Positions 25,701 through 32,179 of a DNA stretch of 37,239 nucleotides are shown piece by piece. Position 1 is the stretch's first letter. Each line of letters begins with the position of its first letter. This DNA comes from JAKVCB01 sp963578605 (lineage in GTDB: Bacteria; Planctomycetota; Planctomycetia; Pirellulales; Lacipirellulaceae), in contig CAUZEA010000054.1 in NCBI GenBank assembly GCA_963578605.1, forward strand, positions 1 through 37,239, given 5' to 3'. Below the pieces are notes generated by a model. That model saw nothing but the letters and a program-made list of their open reading frames with translations. It did not search any database and was not told the DNA's origin. A program made the position numbers and the translations under genes.

Positions 25701-26575
25701 AGATCGGTTTGTTCGAAGTGCTTGATTCCCGCGGCACCATCGGTACCGACATCAGCGTCGGTACCAACAGCACCGTCGGCAACACGGCCAGCAGCAACAG
25801 CGGTGGCCTTGACGGCGATTACAACAACGATGGCATGGTCGATATCACTGATTACACGGTCTGGCGAGACAACCTGGGTGGTGATTCGTCGGTACTCAAC
25901 GGCAATGGCACCGGTGCAAGCACCGTTGTACAGGCCGACTACGATCTGTGGGAACAGAACTTCGGCAACTCCAATACCGGCAACAACAGCAGTAGCATTG
26001 ACGGCGATTACAACAGCGACGGCCTGGTCGATATCGCTGATTACACGGTCTGGCGAGACAACCTGGGGGGTGATTCGTCGGTGCTCAACGGCAATGGCAC
26101 CGGCGCAAGCACCGTTGTACAGGCCGACTACGATCTGTGGAAACAGAACTTCGGCAACTCCGATACCGGTAGCAACAGTAGCGAGCAGACCGTAGCCCCA
26201 GGAGACGATGCATATGTGGTAGCGGTGCTCAATAGCCCCACCCGTCGTGTGCTGTTTAGCGATGAGGAACCGGTCGGTACCACCCAAACTGTGCAAGTCA
26301 CCGGTTCCAGCCTGATCGGCTTCTACTACATCCCCAACGGAACCGCCGCACAAGCTACCTCTTTGAATCCGGATAACAGTGCGTCCGTTGAACCGTTTGT
26401 CCTCTTTTCATTCGACACTGCCAATCCTGACGGCAGGGATCACTTTCGCTGGTTTGGCCCCGAAAGGGTCGCCGAATCCGCCGATGGCTCCATCGCACGG
26501 CTGCACATCATGGATAAGCTCTTTGGCAGCAACGATGACTTCGACGACTTCGTCGTCTCCTTGCGATTTGGCTAA
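22769..26575 (+). CDS. LEPR-XLL secreted giant with cyclophilin-like, Ig/cadherin-like, DUF4114-like and dockerin-like domains
   Basis: 1268 residues from the ATG at 22769 (a GTG at 22748 is in frame). The N-terminus has the planctomycete LEPR-XLL export motif (LRLEPLERRDML, 30-40). Residues about 115-260 form a cyclophilin-type prolyl isomerase-like domain: FFRI with Arg146, AQGG with Gln159, NNGQFFFV (196-203) and NHTIWG with His220 align with the active-site segments of cyclophilins. Immunoglobulin/cadherin-like repeats follow, for example PTADSQAVTTGQGETFSLQL and LDYTPQTGFTGSDSFTFRV. A first DUF4114-like domain spans about 765-931 (ENSGPHAFFSFEQANPDG, LGDSDFNDVVMSI). A second is split: its first part lies near 951-1000, two dockerin-like modules occupy 1015-1140, and its second part (about 1145-1268) ends DDFDDFVVSLRFG. 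It should be surface-exposed, and the many Asp-rich loops suggest calcium dependence. Confidence 0.88.
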   Translation: MFTQLSQWLRNSHRVEFHPTSRDLTRRSLRLEPLERRDMLDVSLSILGPPDLPEGKTQLVALNGVDEDNANQAITYTIESSDSRIKTQLVQGGQSLMLNVSGVDQNDQAFTGNIVVQLLENEAPLATGRIKQLATSGALDGTDFFRIADLTGNGGEIAQGGIQFTGLADFPDEYLLDRTYTSGSLAASANAGDDTNNGQFFFVANSLSLQQMPQHLNYNHTIWGVVTGGHDILDAMFSTSRVGTSPLSKPVINEATIVDDIQRGILEISAAEGLAGTTATITVTANNNETDSFQLNVVDDTLNDRPFLGPLSDASPTIDQSSSFTFTVKGLDIDNTPNTLDDNNPLHDLNEHIHASLTIDINGTLVQIPDELGVLGDGTIVSSTHTHNPDNVLHIHSVAADPVTDFVTLGDFFETWRTNAGAAGNNLDANFNAEQILGNFADASNSITMTVNGVTTSLRDDYKIKDDDDIQIVYGPTPDPLTFVVRDANNFDNPPPNLTVDIEAGHNQATVTLTPDPNFQGPIEVLVGVRDQTNRDSLDLDARGNFDTEQLTLTVNVTNNQPTADSQAVTTGQGETFSLQLTGDDGDLDQEQNLTFEIFDQPAGGTIDNFDAASGTLDYTPQTGFTGSDSFTFRVLDDGGTDNGGIDTSDPATVHVWVGTIAPPTSVELSSDMDDGLMPDDDFFSTPTPTFTVRAEPNMTVEVSVNEGPAQPASETSPGSGQYSVTLSSNSLHLGENTLTATTSDESGIHSESTDPVTVVYAPDFDDFLTVPGDVGSEQQLAVTWTSRQAGYDNEVGIFTIDDVEGRVDGVAAGDANYAETALHSDSRQVLFASGSGEGATTTVTAKGGDRLAFYLIANSSTSSFLENNPANENSGPHAFFSFEQANPDGAVHMKAVGDVLRGEALLHWEDLLNLGDSDFNDVVMSIIPAGESGAEASEAVRVPAGKNTQVDLSFTVDVAKRAHDSDAGQPPTNVGGEIGLFEVLDSRGTIGTDISVGTNSTVGNTASSNSGGLDGDYNNDGMVDITDYTVWRDNLGGDSSVLNGNGTGASTVVQADYDLWEQNFGNSNTGNNSSSIDGDYNSDGLVDIADYTVWRDNLGGDSSVLNGNGTGASTVVQADYDLWKQNFGNSDTGSNSSEQTVAPGDDAYVVAVLNSPTRRVLFSDEEPVGTTQTVQVTGSSLIGFYYIPNGTAAQATSLNPDNSASVEPFVLFSFDTANPDGRDHFRWFGPERVAESADGSIARLHIMDKLFGSNDDFDDFVVSLRFG
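25811..26188 (+). repeat. In-frame 189-bp tandem duplication encoding dockerin-like modules
   Basis: Unit 1 (25811-25999) and unit 2 (26000-26188) each encode 63 residues with a DGDYNxDGxVDIxDYTVWRD calcium loop and a second QADYDLW loop. The two translated units differ at 8 of 63 positions, and the DNA is also close, so the duplication is recent or homogenised. It lies inside the coding region of the LEPR-XLL protein. Confidence 0.9.
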
Positions 26576-26699
26576 CCCCTCATTTCAAGACGGCAAACAC
26601 GTCTCCATCTCCAGCAGTGATCCCTGCGGCCCTCCCGTACCGAGAAAGCTTTTCAGAACTCCGACACGGCTTATCAACCGTCCCGGTCCCACCGCAAAA

Positions 26700-28031
26700 T
26701 CAAGATGATTCGTCCGGGGCCTCGACCGCAGGCGTTGCATCGTCCCAGTTCTTCACACGAGGATCGCCGAGCTTGCCGATGCTCTTGGCCACCAGCATGC
26801 TGACCGTTGCGTCGCCCGTGACATTCACGGTGGTCCGGCACATGTCAAGAATTCGGTCGACCGCAAAAATCAGGGCAAGCCCCTGCTCGGGAACACCAAT
26901 CGCCCCCAGCACAATCACGAGCATCACCATTCCCGCACCTGGAACCGCCGCCGATCCGATCGAGGCCAACGTTGCGGTCAACACAATGGTTAACTGGTCA
27001 GCAAAAGTCAACTGGATGCTATACGCCTGGGCAATAAAGAGCGCGGCCACCGCCTGATAGAGGCTCGTTCCGTCCATGTTGACGGTAGCCCCCACCGGCA
27101 ACACGAAACTGGTGACTTCCTTTTCTACACCCAGATTTTCTTCCACGCATTCCATCGTGACTGGCAAGGTGGCGGCGCTGGAACTTGTCGAGAAGGCAAG
27201 CAACTGCGCTGGCGAGATTCCCTGGAAGAACGATGAGTAACTCCATTTTGTACCCAGCACCACCAGCGCCGGATAGAACCCGAAGACCATCAACGCCAGG
27301 CCCGCAATGACGCACAGCGAATAAACCGATAACGCGACCAGCAGATCCATTCCCGGAGCTTCGATGATCAAAGCCGATAACAGGGCGAACACACCATAGG
27401 GAGCAAGCATCATGATGAGGTCGATTAGCTTTAGAATGATCTCATTCAATCCGTCAAAAACGTCCTTCACTGGCTTTGCCTTTTGCGGCGGGATAAGAAT
27501 TAACCCAATTCCGAAGCACACCGCAGCGAATATAATCTGCAACATATTCCGGTTGGAGGTCGCCGCCGAAAAGATGTTGTCGGGCACCAGATCGACCAGT
27601 GGCCGCAGCGGTCCCCGCTGCCTCTGTTGTTCGGCTGTCACAATGCGGGACTTGGCATCGCCGCGATAGTCATGCAGAAGTTCGGCTCGGGTTCCTTCCG
27701 TTATCCTTTCACCCGGCTTCACCAAATTACCAATCACCAGTCCGACCGTAACTGCAACCACGGTCGTCATCACATAAAGGACAATCGTTCGAGCCCCCAT
27801 CTTGGAAAAACGGGAAATGTCCTGCAGATCCGACACGCCCTTGATGAGAGACGTGATGATCAGCGGAATCGCGATCAGTTTCAGCACATTGATAAAGATC
27901 ACGCCGAAGGGCTTGATCCAGTCGGCAGAGAACTGCTGCCATCCCATTGCGGACGCAACCAGACCAAACACGATACCCGCGACCATGCCGATCAGAATCT
28001 TCCAGTGAAGCGCCATACGCGGCTTGCTCAT
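26700..28031 (-). CDS. Dicarboxylate/amino acid:cation symporter (DAACS/SDF family)
   Basis: 443 residues. The ATG at 28031 follows AAAGGA about 10 nt upstream, and longer starts give no better N-terminus. The family motifs are clear: the serine-rich hairpin STSSSAATLPVT, NMDGTSLYQAVAALFIAQ in TM7, VPGAGMVMLVIVLGAIGVP in the second hairpin and DRILDMCRTTVNVTGDA in TM8. The Arg in DMCRT is typical of members that move acidic substrates (glutamate, aspartate or C4-dicarboxylates); neutral amino acid members usually have another residue there. Import is driven by a Na+ or H+ gradient across the inner membrane. It converges on the LEPR-XLL gene with about 125 bp between them. A loop with RGDAKSRIVTAEQQRQRG between TM3 and TM4 is longer than in archaeal homologues. 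Confidence 0.94.
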   Translation of the reverse strand: MSKPRMALHWKILIGMVAGIVFGLVASAMGWQQFSADWIKPFGVIFINVLKLIAIPLIITSLIKGVSDLQDISRFSKMGARTIVLYVMTTVVAVTVGLVIGNLVKPGERITEGTRAELLHDYRGDAKSRIVTAEQQRQRGPLRPLVDLVPDNIFSAATSNRNMLQIIFAAVCFGIGLILIPPQKAKPVKDVFDGLNEIILKLIDLIMMLAPYGVFALLSALIIEAPGMDLLVALSVYSLCVIAGLALMVFGFYPALVVLGTKWSYSSFFQGISPAQLLAFSTSSSAATLPVTMECVEENLGVEKEVTSFVLPVGATVNMDGTSLYQAVAALFIAQAYSIQLTFADQLTIVLTATLASIGSAAVPGAGMVMLVIVLGAIGVPEQGLALIFAVDRILDMCRTTVNVTGDATVSMLVAKSIGKLGDPRVKNWDDATPAVEAPDESS

Positions 28032-28244
28032 ATTGTCCGAATCCTTTAGATGAAAAATGGGGGGGCACAATTTTAATCTTGCCAGCCGGGCAATCATCAC
28101 CGGTGCTTCGGCGAAGTCACCGCCGTCCACCTTACCGTGAATCATCCCCTCCCAGCGCGCGTTTCACCTCGATGTTGCCTCGATTCTGCAAATCGGCAGG
28201 GTCGGCAAGGCGTACCGAAAACAAAGCGTCCCCGGCGACTTCAA

Positions 28245-31200
28245 CTAGCCGAATAGCATGCCGGCATAACCCACCACGCGGCTCTTGTCCCCCGTGACCT
28301 CGGCGCTCGTGGCATAGTCGACTTCCCGGCTTTGCGACAACCGGTCGAGCAGTCGCAAGGTCTCCAAAACGATAACCGCCGGGTTGACTCCACACATACT
28401 GATGTGATGTTTGTGGACGGTTTTCCAGACCGTCTCCGGATCCATCCCGGAAAGAGCGTCCAGGGCCAGCCGGTCGAGCTTTCGATTCTCGTAATCGTTG
28501 GCGAAGTGATTCATATCGCTGGAAATTACGAGCAAGGGTGCTTCGGGCATTTCACGAATCACTGCAGCGAGTTGCTCGGCAAATATTCGGCAGCGATTCA
28601 GATCCCCACGCCCTAACACAATGCCCACGACCCTGGACTCGGGGGCCAGGCGATGGATGAGCGGCAATTCGACCTCGATCGAGTGTTCGTCGCGATGCGC
28701 GACCGAGTCGAGTTCGAGTCCCGAGATGCGATCGGCCAGGTGGCGTGCCAAGGCCGGATCGGCGGATAGCTGACCACCGGGCAGCATCCAAGTCTCATGG
28801 GGAGCAACCGCCGCCTGAACTCCCAGACGCGTGTGTTTAGGGCCCAGGACAATCACGGTATCGGGGAATCGGATGCGATTGAAGGTGGCACCAGCGACTT
28901 GGCCCGAAAAGGGTAACCCGGCGTGCGGGACCATCACTGCGGGCCAGGTTTCGTCACCGCGGTTGCCGACAGGCAGCAGGTTATCCAACATGGCATTGAG
29001 CTGTGTCGCATCAGCGGGGTAGAAGGAACCGGCCTGCGCGGCTGGCCGCGCAAGGGTACCCATTTCCGCCTCGGGGACGTTGGTAACGAGGATGCGAGAG
29101 TGGGATCCCACGGCTGCGAAACTGAACAGATCGGATCGGTCGTTCAGGTCGACTTGAACGCGCCGGACGAGCTCATCGAGTGTCTCCTCCGCCGACTGTT
29201 GATCGTCGACCAGCCAGCCGCTGTGGTTGTCCTGTAGGACCATCAGGGCACGGCGGCCCGGCTCGAATCCTCGCAGGTCCGGCCCGTCAGCACGGCCGTG
29301 CATGGCCGGATCGGTTAACACGAGCAGCTTCAGTCCAGGGAGCCCGGATGGTTCCGACCCGGGGTGGGATGCGAGCCACTTGGCGGCAGCCTCGACCAGT
29401 TGGAAGAGTGTCGATTGAAAAGGAACACCGGGCCGCGGCGAACACTGCACGAACGACCGCTCATCTTCTCCCACCACGATGGTCAGTAACACGCCCTGAA
29501 CCGTACCATCGGGACACTCCGGCAGGTAGTAGTTGGGAGTCGCACCTTTGAGCAGCGCCAGCAAGTTACGGCGGCAAAGCGTGGTGACCTTGTCGATTTC
29601 ATGGGTCGAGATTACCGGTCGTGGCGCCGGGTTAGCATTGGAGAGCGACAAGGGGCCTTTGAAAACAGCCGTGCAAAATGTCTGGAGCTGAGCCTGCGAG
29701 TCTTGCCAGGCGGCCGTGGGCAGGCCCGCCTTGTTACACACTTGCCGAAGAAATGTCTCGGCATCCCATCCGTTTTCAGTCGCCACGCTTGGCAGCAGCC
29801 GACCGGTTGCCTTGCCGCGCTGGATGGTCAGGCCGTGTCGTCCGACCTCGACCGCGGCAACTCGTGCAGCACCCTCGGCGGTCACCGACTCAAAACTGTG
29901 TAGCAACGAAACATCGAGGTCCAGATAGGGGAGTTCGCTGGAGCTTACCGGCGGCATCCGGACGTCGTCGGTGGCAGTCCGCTCAGCCGCGTGGCGGACT
30001 GCGTCCATCAATCGAAACGGCATTCCCAGGACTCCGCAGCAGCCCCGCAATTGACCCTGTCGTTTGAGCGTGACGAAACATCCCATCACAGTTTGATCGG
30101 CGACTTCCGCCAGGTCCTGCAGGTCGAGTTGCGGGGGGCGCCCAACCACGCGGGCCGCCACGATTTCACTGGCAGCTTCGTGAATCAGGTGTTGCTGGTT
30201 TTCACTGAAATCTGAAAGAGGGACTTGAGTCGGCGTCGAGGGCGATGGTTCCAAAACAGTAACTCCTGACGTGGGCGAAGATAATGCGTAGTCGGATATG
30301 CGAACGGGCATGCGTTTGCGACCCCAGTCGCCCGGAACCGGGTCGAAGTGTCCGGGAATGAACTCTCCACATTTTGAACACTGGTTACCTTTTAGCCTAT
30401 AGTCGCCCAGTTGATGCCAATCGCGTTCAATCAGCAGCGTGTCGCAGGCCGGGCAATAAGTGCTCTCGTGTCGGGTATCGTGAACATTCCCAACATAGAC
30501 AAACTTGATTCCCTGGGAGCGGGCAATATCGTATGCCTCGAGCAATGTTTCGTGAGGCGTGGCGGGTCGGTCTTGCATGCGAAAATCCGGATGAAACGCC
30601 GTGAAGTGAACGGGCACATCATCTCCCACATGCTGCAAAATCCAATCGCACATTTTTCGCATTTCGTCCGGGCTGTCGTTCGCCTGCGGAATGATCAGGT
30701 TGGTGATTTCAAACCAAACCTGGGTCTCGTTCTTGAGCCACTCCAAGGTTTCCAGCACCGGCTGAAGGTGGGAGTACGTGATCTTATAGTAGAATTCTTC
30801 AGTAAATGCCTTGAGATCGACGTTGGCTGCGTCCATCTCACGAAAGAAAGGCTCCCGTGCGACAGACGTGATGTAACCAGCAGTCACCGCAACCGACTTG
30901 ACTCCAACGCTGCGACACGCCCGGGCGCAGTCGATGGCGTACTCGGCCCAGACGATCGGGTCGTTGTAGGTATAGGCAACGCTGCGGCAGCCAAGACGCT
31001 GTGTGGCCGCCGCAACCATGTCGGGTGTTGCCCGTTCGCTCAGCCGTTCGACTTCCCTCGACTTCGAGATGTCCCAGTTCTGGCAGAACTTGCATCCCAG
31101 ATTGCAACCGGCGGTGCCGAACGACAGCACCGAAGTACCCGGAAAAAAATGGTTGAGCGGTTTCTTTTCGATGGGATCGACACAGAAACCTGTACTACGA

Positions 31201-31403
31201 CCATAGGTGGTCAGCAGCATCTCGCCGTCGCGGTTTTCCCGTACGAAACAGAAGCCGCGATCACCTGGTTTGAGGTGGCATTCCCGGGGACACAAATCAC
31301 AGACAATGCGGCCTGCCTCGTCCTCGGTGTGCCACCATCCACCTACCCGCGCACCGTCCGAGCGAGGTGGTTCACCAGGGGGCAGTTCGACAGTACGAGA
31401 CAT
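28245..31403 (-). CDS. AmmeMemoRadiSam fusion: radical SAM (AmrS) + AMMECR1 + degenerate AMMECR1-like + MEMO
   Basis: 1052 residues, start fixed by AGAGGA 8 nt before the ATG. Residues 1-360 are the AmmeMemoRadiSam radical SAM enzyme: CDLCPREC (35-42), the [4Fe-4S] motif CNLGCKFC (100-107) and a zinc-ribbon-like tail (CPAC 317-320, CSKC 342-345). Residues about 400-590 are AMMECR1 (GCFVTLKR, LRGCCGVLG at 462-470). Residues about 600-785 look like a second, divergent AMMECR1 copy: GVLLTIVVGEDERSFVQC and GVPFQSTLFQLVEAAAKW align in order with the same elements of the first, but the LRGC core is lost. Residues 786-1052 are MEMO (VPHAG, GPKH, EHSIEVELP, SSDMNHF, MCGVNP), keeping His827, His857, Asp963, His966 and Cys1004, which match the vestigial metal-site residues of human MEMO1. 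The three parts are usually separate or paired genes. The substrate of the system is unknown. Confidence 0.93.
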   Translation of the reverse strand: MSRTVELPPGEPPRSDGARVGGWWHTEDEAGRIVCDLCPRECHLKPGDRGFCFVRENRDGEMLLTTYGRSTGFCVDPIEKKPLNHFFPGTSVLSFGTAGCNLGCKFCQNWDISKSREVERLSERATPDMVAAATQRLGCRSVAYTYNDPIVWAEYAIDCARACRSVGVKSVAVTAGYITSVAREPFFREMDAANVDLKAFTEEFYYKITYSHLQPVLETLEWLKNETQVWFEITNLIIPQANDSPDEMRKMCDWILQHVGDDVPVHFTAFHPDFRMQDRPATPHETLLEAYDIARSQGIKFVYVGNVHDTRHESTYCPACDTLLIERDWHQLGDYRLKGNQCSKCGEFIPGHFDPVPGDWGRKRMPVRISDYALSSPTSGVTVLEPSPSTPTQVPLSDFSENQQHLIHEAASEIVAARVVGRPPQLDLQDLAEVADQTVMGCFVTLKRQGQLRGCCGVLGMPFRLMDAVRHAAERTATDDVRMPPVSSSELPYLDLDVSLLHSFESVTAEGAARVAAVEVGRHGLTIQRGKATGRLLPSVATENGWDAETFLRQVCNKAGLPTAAWQDSQAQLQTFCTAVFKGPLSLSNANPAPRPVISTHEIDKVTTLCRRNLLALLKGATPNYYLPECPDGTVQGVLLTIVVGEDERSFVQCSPRPGVPFQSTLFQLVEAAAKWLASHPGSEPSGLPGLKLLVLTDPAMHGRADGPDLRGFEPGRRALMVLQDNHSGWLVDDQQSAEETLDELVRRVQVDLNDRSDLFSFAAVGSHSRILVTNVPEAEMGTLARPAAQAGSFYPADATQLNAMLDNLLPVGNRGDETWPAVMVPHAGLPFSGQVAGATFNRIRFPDTVIVLGPKHTRLGVQAAVAPHETWMLPGGQLSADPALARHLADRISGLELDSVAHRDEHSIEVELPLIHRLAPESRVVGIVLGRGDLNRCRIFAEQLAAVIREMPEAPLLVISSDMNHFANDYENRKLDRLALDALSGMDPETVWKTVHKHHISMCGVNPAVIVLETLRLLDRLSQSREVDYATSAEVTGDKSRVVGYAGMLFG

Positions 31404-31495
31404 GGAGCGAATCCTCTCGAGCCGCTGGCCGCCAATCAGCCATCGAGCTGTTCACCTGACCAGGAAAGATCTTCTCGCAGTTCCTCCTGCATCTT

Positions 31496-31678
31496 CTAGA
31501 ATTTGAGCAGATGCCACTGTACGTGTCGATAGCTCCACCAGCCGATCACCAGAACTCCGCCTCCCAGCAACCAGCACCAGGGTACCCAAGCAATTGCCTG
31601 GACATACTTCAAATGATGGGCCATTTGCACCGGGATCAATCTCAATCCGAACACCACCCATACCACCACTGCGACCAT
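31496..31678 (-). CDS. Small two-helix membrane protein (hypothetical)
   Basis: 60 residues, mostly hydrophobic: VAVVVWVVFGLRLIPV then AIAWVPWCWLLGGGVLVIGW, with a short basic tail. This predicts two transmembrane helices. It lies 92 bp upstream of the AmmeMemoRadiSam fusion on the same strand. There is no good ribosome binding site before the ATG and no family is recognised, so it could be a chance frame, although the amphipathic layout with Trp at helix ends is protein-like. Confidence 0.4.
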   Translation of the reverse strand: MVAVVVWVVFGLRLIPVQMAHHLKYVQAIAWVPWCWLLGGGVLVIGWWSYRHVQWHLLKF

Positions 31679-31821
31679 GCAAGCGCCAACTCGCTTGACT
31701 GTGGCGACTTCACTCTTTCATTCCGCCGTCGCCAGCTGTCATTGCCAATGTTTGAACCGAGCGACGACGTGCAGCCGGCGCCTCGTGTCGCCGGGCAGAG
31801 TTGGTCGGCCAATTACGGGTC

Positions 31822-32037
31822 GCCTCCTTTTCCATGAAGTCGCTGGGGGGTAAACTACGCGACGAGTTGCTTGCTTTGGCGATGTTCGACACAATTCCCT
31901 CAGCCAGGATCCCTGTCGAAAGGTGGCGAAGGGATTACAACCGATCCAGCCCACATGGTGCCCTGGGCTACCGGATGTGCCCTGGGCTACCGGATGTGCC
32001 CTGGGCTACCGGATGTGCCCTGGGCTACCGGAGCGCG
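31822..32037 (+). pseudogene. Remnant of an IS3-family transposase (orfB integrase C-terminus)
   Basis: The translation SLGGKLRDELLALAMFDTIP followed by VERWRRDYNRSSPHGALGYR matches the C-terminal end of IS3-type integrases (typically SFNGKLRDELL ... WRxxYNxxRPHSALGYR). Only this piece is present: no catalytic DDE core, no orfA and no terminal inverted repeats were found. The ALGYR codons are the site of a four-fold 19-bp repeat. The remnant lies next to other broken genes. Confidence 0.75.
31958..32032. repeat. Four tandem copies of a 19-bp unit
   Basis: GTGCCCTGGGCTACCGGAT is repeated at 31958, 31977, 31996 and 32015; the last copy lacks its final base. The unit covers the GALGYR codons of the IS3 remnant. 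Three extra units make 57 bp, so the reading frame returns after the expansion. Confidence 0.93.
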
Positions 32038-32090
32038 GGAAACCCTTTGGCCCTTTTGCTTCTGCCGACAGTTCGCGATTTCGGCACCTT

Positions 32091-32122
32091 CAATTCGATC
32101 TACTGGCAATTCGATCTACTGG
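32091..32122. repeat. 16-bp perfect tandem duplication
   Basis: CAATTCGATCTACTGG occurs at 32091-32106 and again at 32107-32122, directly adjacent and identical, between the IS3 remnant and the broken metallo-beta-lactamase-fold gene. Confidence 0.93.
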
Positions 32123-32179
32123 TTTGACGGCACAACAGAACCGCTCTGACATCATCTCACTTTTTTTGAAAGTTGAAGA

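Noticed and set aside
25349..26353. 334-codon minus-strand frame inside the LEPR-XLL gene
   Set aside because: It is the reverse-strand shadow of a repeat-rich coding region; the plus-strand frame has clear domain motifs.
26588..26604. AGACG...CGTCT hairpin between the LEPR-XLL and symporter genes
   Set aside because: The stem is only 5 bp with a 7-nt loop and no U tract, too weak to call a terminator.
28132..28244. Protein-like stretch EVAGDALFSVRLADPADLQN just after the AmmeMemoRadiSam stop
   Set aside because: Only about 37 codons without a start codon of its own. The fused protein already ends normally in GYAGMLFG, so this is most likely chance.
30411..31499. 362-codon plus-strand frame opposite the radical SAM domain
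   Set aside because: It lies wholly antisense to the strongly supported AmmeMemoRadiSam gene and shows no family motif.
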